A stretch of 45,454 bases of DNA from Bacteroidales bacterium (GCA_017615595.1 JAFZZT010000016.1:1-45454), one strand, 5' to 3'; numbered from the stretch's first letter, positions 16,341 through 25,327 are shown. The notes: generated by a model from the sequence alone, not told the origin. Numbers and translations: made by a program.

Positions 16341-19175
16341 CTATCGTATGATCGTGAGCGAGCCGTTGTAGTTGACCGTCTTAGCCTTACCTTTGTAGTA
16401 GAAGCTGAAGTAATAGACTCCATCATTCAGTTGGGAACCATCGAAGAACTGAGTGCCCAGTGAGATCTGACCATTGCGGGAGAAGGTGTCATAGTTCTTG
16501 GCAGAATAGACCTTCTTGCCCCAGCGGTCGTAGATATAGAGCTTGTTAGTACGATACTCGTCAGGATCTTCGAGGTTGACGTTCGTGTTGAGGTTCTCGA
16601 TAGCGAAAACATCGTTGATGCCGTCTCCGTTAGGCGTGATCACATTCGGGAAGACGAGGTCTTGCTCGATGACCACCGTATGGGCGATCTCGCTGGCGCA
16701 GCCGTCTTCCGTCTCGATGTGGAGGGTCACGTTATAGTCACCCCATTGGGCGAACACGTGGGTCGGGGCCACCGTGGAGGAGTCTATCTCACCGTCGTCG
16801 AAATCCCAGTAGAAAGAGGAACCGGCTTGTGTCATCACGGCTTCGTCGGAGTAGTTGGTAAAGGCCACTTCGCCATTGTTCTCAGACATCAGGGAGATCT
16901 CGGGGGTGGCGGCAAATTCCGCGATGGGCTGCGCGTTGACGCGGATATAGTCCCAACGCATCAGAGAATCCACACAACCGTCCTGGGTGGTGACCTTCAG
17001 ATAGAGGCCATAGTGACCCGGTTCTTCAATCTCGAAGGTAGGACTAATCTGGTGTGAGCTCATGGCCACAGCGCCATTGCTGTACAGCACATACCACTCG
17101 AAATCGGCATTGGTCGGGGTCGATTGGTTGTTGATGTGTACCGTCAGCGGCGCACAGCCTTCTATGGCCGAGTGCGTGTAGTCTATCTGCGGACTCTCAT
17201 AGACGCCCACATGTATCGTGTCCGCACCGGTACAGAAGAGGGTCGTGCCGGGTTCCGAGTAGTCGGAAGTAACCTTCAGGATATAATCCCCGTCCGTCAC
17301 CACATTGATCGTTTCGGTATCATCACCCGTATTCCATACATAAGATGCATTGGGATCACTGTAATGAGCATCCAGGGTGATCATGTCGCCATGGCAGATC
17401 ATCAGATCTTCACCAAGGTTAGGCATGGGAGACTGATGCACTTCGAGAGGCATGATCGTATCGAACACACAGCCGGCGTCATCGACCACATAAAGGGTAT
17501 ATTCCAAGGTGCCGGCGGTGTCGGGCACGATCTCGGTACCGTTGGCACCAGGGCCATACAGGTAGGTGGTATCGACCACAATCTGGTAGGCCCAGTCTGC
17601 AGGCATCAGGGACGGATCCAAAGCGAGCTCCCATCCGCAAATATATCCATTGTCAGATCCCCATGCATCCACCACCTCGATGCTCCACATACCATTCATC
17701 GGACAGCCAATCAAGTTGTTGAATCCACCATCGGGGTGATAAACATTTGTCATGGCAACAGTGTTGGTAGAATCCACATAGCTGCCATTGATATGGTTAC
17801 AGGTCTCATAGACATGGCTAGCGCCACAGGCATATTGATAGCCCTGGTTGGTGGCATTGGACCAGCAGTAGTTCCAGCAGGTTCCCATAGGATTGGCCGC
17901 CGGGTTGCAGACGCTGCCATCCGGTTCATAGTATAGTCCGAAATAGGCGGCAGATGTACCATAGTTGCCTAACCAGCCATACTCTGTTGCTGGGATGACA
18001 CTTGCACAACTGGAGGAACCTGACGATCCGTATTTTCTCATCAGAGAGACATATTGTCCATTTGGGCAGGAGAGACGGATCCATACATCCCCGATATAGG
18101 AGTGCTCAATTGAAAGACGCACATAAAGAATGTCATTCGCGCTCTGGATGGTTGCGGATGGGGCGAAGGCGGTGAACGTTACAGGAGACGAATAGGAACA
18201 TCCATTACCGCATTCCTGACCATCCGGGAGGAAAATGGTGTCAGACACGGCCAGTGTAGTGGCCTGCAAACTCTGCACGGTATCCAACTGCAGGTTGGAC
18301 ACTTGGTCGTAACCGGCAATCAAGTTCAGCGAGTCTCCCGTACAAGCAGGAGGCAACGGGATCAAACTGGCAATTGGGTTAGCCGATGTCTTGACCCTAA
18401 ATACTTGTGGAATATGCGAATAGCATTCCGAACTATCGCTGATCATCAGGGAGACGTCATAGCCTCTTCCGCCAGGGAATTGATATTCTAAAGTGCTATA
18501 GCCGACACTGTCGATCTCTTCCACACCCAAATCCCAGTGGAACATAGAGGTCTGGTCGTTCTGGTTGTAGCTGAAGTTATTGTCGGGATACTCACCGTAG
18601 GCAACCAGATGGAGTGTCTCACCCGGGCACATCGTGATATAGTAAAAACCATCATCCTCCAGCCTGGGGTATTTGTTGGACAGCAATGTGTCGAACATCA
18701 CATTGATACGCTGGCATGGAGCCTCGCATGTACTCAGAATGGACCAACCTTCACCACCGCCGGAACCATCGGACTTAAAACGGAGCGTAAGTGCGCCCGT
18801 AGTATTGGATATGGTAGCCGCATATTTGATGGTGGGAGCACTAACCAATGCCACCAATGAATCATTCAGCTTGGCCAAGATCAGCGAGTCAGCCATCACC
18901 GGTCCGTCATAAATATAGAGCGTATCCGACGGGTGCACATTGAATCCGTTGAGCTGGATCTCTACAGAGACTGCCGCGTTGGACGGATCATTGGAATAAA
19001 TGGTCACATAATAGTCCTGGTTGGCACTATAGTCATTGTTCAGACCACCATCGTCGTAGATAGTGAAAACACAACCCGTGTAAACAGTCGTGGTACCCTG
19101 ACCCATCGTGATGACTTGGGAGTACGACAACGTCATACAGCAAATAAGAGCCAATAGTGTGAATATCTTTTTCAT
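16341..19175 (-). CDS. Type IX-secreted multidomain protein (CUB, P-domain, PKD, type-B CTD), paralog 2
   Basis: The protein has 944 residues with signal peptide MKKIFTLLALICCMTLSYSQ. Domain order matches the neighbour at 13420: a CUB-like domain (CVFTIYDDGGLNNDYSANQ), a P-domain-like region (IGDVWIRLSCPNGQY, MNGMWSIEVVDAWGSDNGY), PKD-like domains, then a type-B C-terminal sorting domain ending NGSLTIIR. The last roughly 250 residues are nearly the same in both paralogs, while the middle differs by substitutions and by insertions rich in Cys, Gly and Ser. This points to tandem duplication with later homogenisation of the 3' end. It lies 24 bases after the small secreted gene at 19200, probably in the same transcript, and is followed by a strong terminator. 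Confidence 0.88.
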   Translation of the reverse strand: MKKIFTLLALICCMTLSYSQVITMGQGTTTVYTGCVFTIYDDGGLNNDYSANQDYYVTIYSNDPSNAAVSVEIQLNGFNVHPSDTLYIYDGPVMADSLILAKLNDSLVALVSAPTIKYAATISNTTGALTLRFKSDGSGGGEGWSILSTCEAPCQRINVMFDTLLSNKYPRLEDDGFYYITMCPGETLHLVAYGEYPDNNFSYNQNDQTSMFHWDLGVEEIDSVGYSTLEYQFPGGRGYDVSLMISDSSECYSHIPQVFRVKTSANPIASLIPLPPACTGDSLNLIAGYDQVSNLQLDTVQSLQATTLAVSDTIFLPDGQECGNGCSYSSPVTFTAFAPSATIQSANDILYVRLSIEHSYIGDVWIRLSCPNGQYVSLMRKYGSSGSSSCASVIPATEYGWLGNYGTSAAYFGLYYEPDGSVCNPAANPMGTCWNYCWSNATNQGYQYACGASHVYETCNHINGSYVDSTNTVAMTNVYHPDGGFNNLIGCPMNGMWSIEVVDAWGSDNGYICGWELALDPSLMPADWAYQIVVDTTYLYGPGANGTEIVPDTAGTLEYTLYVVDDAGCVFDTIMPLEVHQSPMPNLGEDLMICHGDMITLDAHYSDPNASYVWNTGDDTETINVVTDGDYILKVTSDYSEPGTTLFCTGADTIHVGVYESPQIDYTHSAIEGCAPLTVHINNQSTPTNADFEWYVLYSNGAVAMSSHQISPTFEIEEPGHYGLYLKVTTQDGCVDSLMRWDYIRVNAQPIAEFAATPEISLMSENNGEVAFTNYSDEAVMTQAGSSFYWDFDDGEIDSSTVAPTHVFAQWGDYNVTLHIETEDGCASEIAHTVVIEQDLVFPNVITPNGDGINDVFAIENLNTNVNLEDPDEYRTNKLYIYDRWGKKVYSAKNYDTFSRNGQISLGTQFFDGSQLNDGVYYFSFYYKGKAKTVNYNGSLTIIR

Positions 19176-19199
19176 GCTTTGGAAATGTTTTATCGTAGA

Positions 19200-19652
19200 T
19201 TAATAAATGTACTGCTCCAAATTGGCCTGCAACACGCGGTCATACTGGTTCTTCGGCGGGATAATGATGTAGTAACCTTGTGTTCGCAAAGGATATACGG
19301 TGGAACGGAAGTTGTCCTGCTGGAAATCATACAGGTTCGGATTGATGTAACCCGTACGGATGATCTCCTCCTCGTTGGTCACCACGCCCGAATGCGCATA
19401 CTGGTCCGGAGACTTCATCTCGATGTGATTGTCGCCCGGCAACTTGGCAGCCACACAAGCATAGTTGCTCATGTAAAAATTCATCGTGAAAAGCTTGGCG
19501 AAATCATTCGCATACCATTGGTCGATTTGAGCCTGTGTATAGGTTTCCAGCATGTGCGGATTTATCTGAAAATCAGACTTCTGCATTCTCACCTGGCTAA
19601 ACCCAACCATACTAAGACATACCATGCAAATCAAAACAAAAAACTTTTTCAT
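19200..19652 (-). CDS. Small secreted protein of unknown function
   Basis: The protein has 150 residues with signal peptide MKKFFVLICMVCLSMVGFSQ. The mature part is rich in Tyr, Asn and Gln, with QIDQWYANDFAKLFTMNFYM and a C-terminal QANLEQYIY. I do not recognise a family. It has no lipobox and no type IX C-terminal domain. It is the first gene after a good promoter and lies 24 bases ahead of a giant type IX substrate. A role tied to that protein (partner, chaperone or co-secreted factor) is possible, but rests on position only. Confidence 0.75.
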   Translation of the reverse strand: MKKFFVLICMVCLSMVGFSQVRMQKSDFQINPHMLETYTQAQIDQWYANDFAKLFTMNFYMSNYACVAAKLPGDNHIEMKSPDQYAHSGVVTNEEEIIRTGYINPNLYDFQQDNFRSTVYPLRTQGYYIIIPPKNQYDRVLQANLEQYIY

Positions 19653-19674
19653 ATTACAAATTTTTTAGAAAGTG

Positions 19675-19704
19675 CAAAAATAATCTTTTCATTGAAAAAA
19701 ACAA
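19675..19704 (-). promoter_or_regulatory. Promoter of the small-secreted/giant-protein operon
   Basis: On the minus strand, TTG (19702-19704), a 19-base gap and TATTTTTG (19675-19682) match the Bacteroidota consensus closely. Transcription would start about 20 bases before the ATG at 19652. Confidence 0.75.
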
Positions 19705-19782
19705 TTCTTTTCAAGATTAATTTTTCACCACGATAGACGAATAAAATGGGCATGATATTTCAGCCTGCAGATTTTTTTTCTG

Positions 19783-19905
19783 GTTTATGGTTTACCGATG
19801 AGGAGAGGAGAGGAGAAAAGAGGAGAAAAGAGGAGAAGGAGGAGAGTAGGCGATCAACTCCTAACTACTAACTTCTAACTCCTAACTGCTAACTGACAAC
19901 TGTTA
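19783..19905 (+). repeat. Mosaic short-repeat array, copy 4
   Basis: The copy holds two TTTA(T/C)GG/CG heptamers, a CGAT unit, about six purine units (GAGGAGAAAA type), then CTAACTC/CTTCTAA heptamers and a CTGACAA/CTGTTAA end. The TAA stop of recQ (19903-19905 on the minus strand) lies inside the last unit. Together with 19705-19782, where nothing is seen, it fills the gap between recQ and the small secreted gene's promoter. Confidence 0.88.
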
Positions 19906-21807
19906 ACTTTCACCCCCAAACTCTCCCTCCTCCACCATCCTTCTCATCACCTCAACCATTTCATCTTCAGCGTATTGGGCGGCGAGGCGGTCGAGGATAT
20001 CCCGAAGCGAGAGGTTCTGGTCGTACATTGTCTTGATGTCGGTGCGCATCATCTCCTCTTTGTTGCCCTGCTTCATCTGTTTCCGATGGGAGATACAGAC
20101 ATCGCACGAGCCGCAGGGTTCGCTTTTTGTCTCCCCGAAATAACTGAGCAACAGCTGACTACGACAAGTGTAATCGGTGATCACGTAGTGGATGACCGCC
20201 TCCAGGCGCTCTTCCGCACGGCGTTTGCGGTCGTCATAGTCCTTCGGGTCAAAATAGAGATGCTTGGCGTCAATGCGGTTCTCCAAAAAGACCAACAAGG
20301 GTATCTCGCTCTGCGGCTCATAGGTGAGCACCTTGTCGCTGTGGAGCAGTTTCAGTTGTTCTGCAACCTGTTCGACTGTCATTTCAGCGCGGGCAGCGAT
20401 CACCTCTTCCTGGATATTCACGAACTGGGTGAAGACTCCCGCATACGAGCGCAGCAGGAGTTTCACGAACGTCTCATTTTGCGGCTGCATCTTGTAATAC
20501 TGCATCAACTCATCGCCGTACATCTTGAAATGGATCTTGGAGGTGTCGCGCAGGTGCTCCGAGACCACGATGGCGCCTGTCTTCTCCAAGATTCTCAGCG
20601 CATTGTAATACTGGTTAACATCCATCTTCAGCTCTTTGGCATTTTGGGAAAGAGAGAAGGGAAAGGTCAGATTCTGTCCGGCGCCCATCGGGATCTTATA
20701 ATGTTGGCACAGATGCTCATAGACCTCCCGCACCCTCTCGATGGGCGGGAAGGAGAGCGTGAGGTTGCGTCTCAGCTGACGGATGTCGTACTCGTCATAG
20801 AGCATGATGGCCACCGAGGGTTTGAGGTCGCGGCCTCCGCGCCCCGCCTCTTGGAAGTATGCTTCCAGCGTATCTGGTATGTCGAGGTGGATGACGAAGC
20901 GCACATCGGGTTTGTCGATGCCCATGCCGAAAGCGTTGGTGGCCACGATGACGCGTGTCTTGCCGGTCATCCAGGCCTCCTGCTTGCGGTCGCGCTCGCG
21001 AGCCTCCACGCCGGCGTGGTAATAGTCGGCGGACACGCCATTCTGGCGCAGGAACTCCGCCACCTCCTGCGTCTTGCGGCGGTTGCGCACATAGACGACA
21101 CCCGTGCCGGGGTAGCGCTGCATGATACGCAACATACGTCCATTCTTGTCCGACTCCTTCACCACGAAGTAGGTCAGGTTGTCGCGCTTGAAGCTCTTCT
21201 GGAAGACATTCTCCTCCTTGAAATGGAGCTTCTGCTGGATGTCCTTGACGACCTCAGGGGTGGCCGTGGCGGTCAGGGCCAGGACGGGCACCTGGGGGAA
21301 GAACTGCCGGATCTCGGCAATCTGCAGATAGGGCGGACGGAAGTCGTAGCCCCACTGGGAGATGCAGTGCGCCTCGTCCACGGCGATCATGTGAACCGGT
21401 ATCTTGGGCAGGTTCGTCAGGAAAGTCTCCGTGCGCAAGCGTTCCGGCGAGACGTAGAGAAAGCGGAACTCCTCGTCAAAGAGGGCGTTGCTCATGACGC
21501 TGAGGATCTCCTCGCGGCTCATGCCGGAGTAGATGGCCGCCGCCTTGATGCCGTTGGCTTTCAGATGGGCCACCTGGTCCTTCATGAGCGACACCAGCGG
21601 GGTGACGACAATGCAGACGCCGCCCAAGGCGAGGGCGGGCACCTGAAAGCAGACCGACTTGCCGCCTCCTGTGGGCAGCAGCGCCAGCGTATCCCTACCC
21701 TCCAGCACGGAAAGGATAATATCCTCCTGCAACGGCCGGAAAGCGGGATATCCCCAGTATTGCTTGAGGATATCATGGATTTGTATGGTACGATCTGTTG
21801 TTTCCAT
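19903..21807 (-). CDS. recQ: RecQ-family ATP-dependent DNA helicase
   Basis: The protein has 634 residues from the ATG at 21807 (METTDRTIQ). The frame is open 45 codons further, but that part crosses the promoter and the divergent MATE start. Superfamily-2 helicase motifs are LLPTGGGKSVCFQVPAL (Walker A), VDEAHCISQWGYDFRP (DEAH plus RecQ motif 0/II), LALTATATPEV, NAFGMGIDKPDVRFV and QEAGRGGRD. The zinc site CRSQLLLSYFG...CGSCDVC lies near residue 550-571, after an extra segment of about 200 residues that contains winged-helix-like stretches. There is no HRDC domain; only about 63 residues follow the zinc site. RecQ unwinds DNA at stalled forks and in recombination repair. It is a single gene, divergent from the MATE exporter. 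Confidence 0.92.
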   Translation of the reverse strand: METTDRTIQIHDILKQYWGYPAFRPLQEDIILSVLEGRDTLALLPTGGGKSVCFQVPALALGGVCIVVTPLVSLMKDQVAHLKANGIKAAAIYSGMSREEILSVMSNALFDEEFRFLYVSPERLRTETFLTNLPKIPVHMIAVDEAHCISQWGYDFRPPYLQIAEIRQFFPQVPVLALTATATPEVVKDIQQKLHFKEENVFQKSFKRDNLTYFVVKESDKNGRMLRIMQRYPGTGVVYVRNRRKTQEVAEFLRQNGVSADYYHAGVEARERDRKQEAWMTGKTRVIVATNAFGMGIDKPDVRFVIHLDIPDTLEAYFQEAGRGGRDLKPSVAIMLYDEYDIRQLRRNLTLSFPPIERVREVYEHLCQHYKIPMGAGQNLTFPFSLSQNAKELKMDVNQYYNALRILEKTGAIVVSEHLRDTSKIHFKMYGDELMQYYKMQPQNETFVKLLLRSYAGVFTQFVNIQEEVIAARAEMTVEQVAEQLKLLHSDKVLTYEPQSEIPLLVFLENRIDAKHLYFDPKDYDDRKRRAEERLEAVIHYVITDYTCRSQLLLSYFGETKSEPCGSCDVCISHRKQMKQGNKEEMMRTDIKTMYDQNLSLRDILDRLAAQYAEDEMVEVMRRMVEEGEFGGES

Positions 21808-21815
21808 TCGGGTTG

Positions 21816-21844
21816 CAAAGATAATAAAAAGGCTGAAAAGGCAA
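21816..21844 (-). promoter_or_regulatory. recQ promoter
   Basis: On the minus strand, TTG (21842-21844), an 18-base gap and TATCTTTG (21816-21823) form a full match to TTG-N17-23-TAnnTTTG. It lies 8 bases before the recQ ATG, giving a very short leader. Confidence 0.7.
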
Positions 21845-21857
21845 GCGTGATTTTTAT

Positions 21858-21865
21858 TATTTTTG
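21858..21865 (+). promoter_or_regulatory. -7 box for the MATE gene
   Basis: TATTTTTG fits TAnnTTTG and ends 9 bases before the ATG at 21875. No TTG lies at the expected upstream spacing. It is back to back with the recQ promoter, so the two genes may share upstream DNA. Confidence 0.5.
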
Positions 21866-21874
21866 CGCTCTTGT

Positions 21875-23278
21875 ATGAAAAACAGCATCGACACCCCGTC
21901 ACTGGCTCTTGAGCAGCAGCCGGTCAGCCGTCTGTTCCGCAACTATGCGGTGCCGGCCATCTTGGCTACGGCGGCCAGTTCGCTGTACAACATCATTGAC
22001 CGCATCATCATCGGACAGGGGGTAGGACCGCTTGCCATCTCGGGGTTGGCGCTGACCTTCCCCATCATGAACCTCTCGATTGCCTTCGGCACGCTCATCG
22101 GCTCCGGCAGCAGCGCCATCGCCTCCATCCGACTGGGGGAACACCGCTATCGGGAAGCGAATCGCGTGCTGGGCAACAGCTTGATACTCACGGTCGTCAT
22201 CAGCCTCTTCGTCACCTTCCTGTTCCTCCTGTTCCTGTACCCTCTGCTGCTTTTCTTCAAGGCGAGCAACGACACCCTACCCTACGCCCGCGATTTCCTG
22301 AAGATCATCCTCTACGGCATCATCGTTTCCAACCTCTTCTATGGACTCAACGGCATGATGCGCGCCACCGGGCACCCCAAAAAAGCGATGGTGTCCATCC
22401 TGCTGACTGTCGGGCTCAACCTGATCCTCGCCCTGCTCTTCGTGTTGGGGTTTCACTGGGGCATCCGGGGAGCGGCCTGGGCCACCGTATTGGCCCAACT
22501 CGGCGGACTGGCTTGGGTCCTGGCCCACTTCCTGAACCCCAAGACAGAGGTGCGCTTCACCCGCGAGAGCATCCGCTTCGACTGGAAGATCACCAGAGAG
22601 GTGTGCGCCATCGGGTTGTCGCCTTTCCTCATCCACCTCTGCTCCTGTGTGGTCATCATGCTCATCAACATGCAGTTGAAGAGATATGGCGACATGGACT
22701 TCACCGGCATCAGCATTGACGGCAAGCCGGTGGCGGGTGGCGACTTGGCCATCGGTGCCTTCGGCATCATCAACAGCATCGTGGGTTTCATGGTGATGGT
22801 CATCTTCGGACTGGCCCATGGTCTGCAACCCATCGCGGGCTACAACTACGGGGCCGGCCGCCTCGACCGTGTGCGGGAAGCGCTGAGACTGGCTATCCAA
22901 TGGGCCACCGTGGTCTCTGTCGTCACCTTCGCCCTCTGCATGCTCTTCCCCAAGACCATCACCGGCATCTTCACCAAGGATTATAACACCACCCTGATCA
23001 CCGCCCGCGGGTTGCGCCTTTATGTGTCCATGTTCGTCTTCACCGGCTTCCAGGTGGTCACTTCCATCCTGTTCCAATCGGTCAACAAGGCAGGCATCAG
23101 CATTCTGCTGTCCACCACCCGGCAGGTGCTATTCCTCGTGCCTTGCCTGCTGCTCCTGCCGACTCTCTTCCATACCGACGGTGTCTGGATCTCGCAGGCC
23201 GCCGCCGACCTCCTCGCCGCCCTGGTCACCGCCGGGGTGCTGCTCTATCATCTGCGGAGAGGCGTGCTGAAGAAATGA
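21875..23278 (+). CDS. MATE-family multidrug/cation exporter
   Basis: The protein has 467 residues with about twelve membrane segments. The ATG at 21875 is chosen over an in-frame TTG at 21863 that is part of the -7 box. Family features include AVPAILATAASSLYNIIDRIIIG near the N-terminus, GSGSSAIASIRLGE, a repeat of the fold after about residue 235, and GLAHGLQPIAGYNYGAGR. These fit the MepA/DinF-like MATE branch, which expels cationic drugs or metabolites in exchange for Na+ or H+. It is a single gene closed by the terminator at 23357-23396. The substrate is not predictable. Confidence 0.9.
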   Translation: MKNSIDTPSLALEQQPVSRLFRNYAVPAILATAASSLYNIIDRIIIGQGVGPLAISGLALTFPIMNLSIAFGTLIGSGSSAIASIRLGEHRYREANRVLGNSLILTVVISLFVTFLFLLFLYPLLLFFKASNDTLPYARDFLKIILYGIIVSNLFYGLNGMMRATGHPKKAMVSILLTVGLNLILALLFVLGFHWGIRGAAWATVLAQLGGLAWVLAHFLNPKTEVRFTRESIRFDWKITREVCAIGLSPFLIHLCSCVVIMLINMQLKRYGDMDFTGISIDGKPVAGGDLAIGAFGIINSIVGFMVMVIFGLAHGLQPIAGYNYGAGRLDRVREALRLAIQWATVVSVVTFALCMLFPKTITGIFTKDYNTTLITARGLRLYVSMFVFTGFQVVTSILFQSVNKAGISILLSTTRQVLFLVPCLLLLPTLFHTDGVWISQAAADLLAALVTAGVLLYHLRRGVLKK

Positions 23279-23330
23279 GAAGATCTTAAGAGTCAAGAAA
23301 CTAAGGGGTGCCGTCGCAGGTCCAGGTTTC

Positions 23331-23350
23331 AACTTCTAACTCCTAACTTC
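23331..23350 (+). repeat. CTTCTAA-block remnant of the mosaic repeat
   Basis: About three heptamers of the CTTCTAA block lie just beyond the terminator at the rpsE end of the ribosomal operon, in the same orientation relative to rpsE as other copies have to their genes. The rest of 23279-23330 shows nothing recognisable. Confidence 0.6.
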
Positions 23351-23356
23351 AAAACT

Positions 23357-23396
23357 AAAAAAAAGCGGTTTGCCGTTGCCGGCAGACCGCTTTTTG
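23357..23396. terminator. Bidirectional terminator between MATE and rpsE
   Basis: AGCGGTTTGCCG (23364-23375) pairs, with small mismatches, with CGGCAGACCGCT (23380-23391). An A run precedes it and a T run (23391-23395) follows. It closes both the MATE message (plus) and the ribosomal protein message (minus), showing that the ribosomal operon really ends at rpsE. Confidence 0.85.
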
Positions 23397-23417
23397 CATA
23401 TACTGTGGAGATTCGTA

Positions 23418-23936
23418 TTATCCGTTGAACACGGTGTCGAGGCTGACGCCACGCACTTGGGCTACGGAATACGCATCGCGCATCTTGGAAAGAGCATCGA
23501 TGGTAGCCTTCACCACGCTGTGCGGGTTGGAGGAGCCTTTGGACTTGGCCAACACGTTCTTCACGCCCACGCTCTCCAGGACGGCACGCATAGCACCGCC
23601 GGCGATGACACCGGTACCAGGAGCGGCGGGTTTCATGAATACGGTAGCGCCGCTGTACTTGCCCTCTTGAGCGTGAGGGATCGTACCTTTGAGGATGGGC
23701 ACTTGGATGAGGTTCTTCTTGGCATCTTCGGTACCTTTGGCGATAGCCGTGGAGACCTCTCGAGCTTTGCCGAGGCCGTAGCCCACGATGCCGTTCTCGT
23801 TACCCACCACCATGATGGCGGCGAAGCTGAAGATACGACCACCCTTGGTCACTTTGACAACTCTGTTGACTGCCACCATTCTCTCTTTGAGTTCGATGTC
23901 AGTAGCTTTAACTTTCTTGATATTATTGTTTGCCAT
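23418..23936 (-). CDS. rpsE: 30S ribosomal protein S5
   Basis: The protein has 172 residues. [28 protein letters not shown] is the S5 double-stranded RNA-binding fold, and [15 protein letters not shown] is the conserved C-terminal part. S5 acts in decoding accuracy. It is the last gene of this cluster: a strong terminator follows about 20 bases later, so rpmD, rplO and secY, which normally come next, are absent. Confidence 0.97.
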   Translation of the reverse strand: MANNNIKKVKATDIELKERMVAVNRVVKVTKGGRIFSFAAIMVVGNENGIVGYGLGKAREVSTAIAKGTEDAKKNLIQVPILKGTIPHAQEGKYSGATVFMKPAAPGTGVIAGGAMRAVLESVGVKNVLAKSKGSSNPHSVVKATIDALSKMRDAYSVAQVRGVSLDTVFNG

Positions 23937-23948
23937 ACTTCTTAATGT

Positions 23949-24308
23949 TTAAAATTTAAGACCACCTTCGCGGGCTGCGTCAGCCAATGATTTAACTCTA
24001 CCGTGATACAGATAACCGTTACGGTCGAAGACAACCTCGTTGATACCGGCAGCGAGGGCGCGTTGGGCGATCTCCTTGCCTACGAGAGCTGATTTCTCAC
24101 ATTTGGTCACTTTCTGGTCGGCAATGCCGGCGATTTTGGAGGAGGCGGAAGCCAACGTCACACCTGCCACATCGTCAATCAACTGCACATAGATGTCGCG
24201 GTTGCTTCTGAAAACTGACAGTCTCGGACGGGCGGCCGTACCGCTAACGATACGACGGATACGGTTTTTGATCCGTTTTCTTCTATATTCTTTTCTATTG
24301 TAAGCCAT
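23949..24308 (-). CDS. rplR: 50S ribosomal protein L18
   Basis: The protein has 119 residues. A basic N-terminus ([15 protein letters not shown]) precedes [20 protein letters not shown], and it ends in the typical [16 protein letters not shown]18 binds 5S rRNA and carries it to the large subunit. It lies between rplF and rpsE, as in the standard spc order. Confidence 0.97.
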   Translation of the reverse strand: MAYNRKEYRRKRIKNRIRRIVSGTAARPRLSVFRSNRDIYVQLIDDVAGVTLASASSKIAGIADQKVTKCEKSALVGKEIAQRALAAGINEVVFDRNGYLYHGRVKSLADAAREGGLKF

Positions 24309-24326
24309 AATAACAAATTTAAAAGA

Positions 24327-24887
24327 TTATTTTTCAGCTGACTTGCCAGCTTTCTTTCTAACATACTCGCCTTCGAAGCGGATACCTTTGCCCTTGTACG
24401 GTTCAGGTTTTCTGTAGGAACGCACCTTGGTGGCCACCTGACCGAGCAATTGCTTGTCGATACAGCTCAGGATAATGATCGGGTTCTTACCTTTCTCATT
24501 GATGGTCTGAACGGTAATCTCCTGCGGGAAATCGAACAGGATATTGTGGGAGTAACCCAGGCCGAGGTCCAGCTGATGGTCGCCCTTAGCTTCGGCCTTG
24601 TAACCAACGCCGATGACTTCGAGCTTCTGTTGGAAGCCTTGGGAAACGCCCGTCACCATGTTGTTCAGCAGGGCGCGGTAGAGACCGTGCATGGACTTGT
24701 CGCGCTTGTTGTCGGAAGGACGGGTAAGATGGAGGTGACCGTCTTCAATATTGAGGGAGATGCGGGGATCCACATATTGGGTCAGTTCGCCCTTAGGTCC
24801 CTTAACGGTGACGATGTTAGACTTCTCGTCTCTTTTGATTTCTACCCCACTCGGGATAGCGATTTGCAATTTTCCTATTCTTGACAT
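24327..24887 (-). CDS. rplF: 50S ribosomal protein L6
   Basis: The protein has 186 residues from the ATG at 24887 (MSRIGKLQIAIPSGVEIK). This start is fixed by homologous N-termini and by an AGGAGGA site just upstream; an in-frame codon ten residues earlier is rejected. It ends in KPEPYKGKGIRFEGEYVRKKAGKSA, the L6 signature. L6 sits near the sarcin-ricin loop and helps elongation-factor binding. Confidence 0.97.
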   Translation of the reverse strand: MSRIGKLQIAIPSGVEIKRDEKSNIVTVKGPKGELTQYVDPRISLNIEDGHLHLTRPSDNKRDKSMHGLYRALLNNMVTGVSQGFQQKLEVIGVGYKAEAKGDHQLDLGLGYSHNILFDFPQEITVQTINEKGKNPIIILSCIDKQLLGQVATKVRSYRKPEPYKGKGIRFEGEYVRKKAGKSAEK

Positions 24888-24893
24888 AACGAT

Positions 24894-24900
24894 TCCTCCT
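24894..24900 (-). promoter_or_regulatory. Shine-Dalgarno site for rplF
   Basis: AGGAGGA on the minus strand lies 6 bases before the rplF ATG and directly after the rpsH stop codon. Most other genes of this operon, apart from rplE, show only A/T-rich leaders. Confidence 0.75.
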
Positions 24901-24901
24901 A

Positions 24902-25300
24902 TTAGCTGATGTAACAAATTACTTCACCGCCGATGTTCTGGGCTTTGGCTTCCTTGTCGGTCATCATGCCGTGAGAAGTGGAGATGATGGCGATGCCGAG
25001 GCCGTTGAGCACGGAGGGCATTTCCTTCACGCCGACATACTTACGGAGACCAGGACGACTGGCACGCTCCAGGGTGCTGATGGCGGATTGTTTGGTTGTG
25101 GGATGGTACTTCAAGGCGATCTTGATCATCTTCGGGTGCACATCGTCCACAAACTTATAGTTCAAAATATAACCTTTTTCGAAGAGTATCTTGGTGATAG
25201 CTCTCTTCTCGTTGGAGGCAGGGATTTCCACCACCTTATGATTAGCGCGGATAGCGTTTCTCAAACGAGTCAAATAATCTGATATTGGATCGGTATTCAT
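24902..25300 (-). CDS. rpsH: 30S ribosomal protein S8
   Basis: The protein has 132 residues. DPISDYLTRLRNAIRANHKVVEIP is the classic N-terminus. The C-terminal half holds GLRKYVG, LNGLGIAIISTSHGMMTD and GGEVICYIS. S8 nucleates the central domain of 16S rRNA and in enterobacteria also represses the spc operon; whether it does so here is unknown. It is separated from rplF by 14 bases. Confidence 0.97.
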   Translation of the reverse strand: MNTDPISDYLTRLRNAIRANHKVVEIPASNEKRAITKILFEKGYILNYKFVDDVHPKMIKIALKYHPTTKQSAISTLERASRPGLRKYVGVKEMPSVLNGLGIAIISTSHGMMTDKEAKAQNIGGEVICYIS

Positions 25301-25327
25301 AATCTTATTTTCTCTTTAAGTGAATAA

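Noticed and set aside
19975-21912. Long plus-strand open frame opposite recQ
   Set aside because: It is antisense to an intact RecQ helicase; its composition is rich in His, Leu and Val with no motif, and it runs through the divergent promoter.
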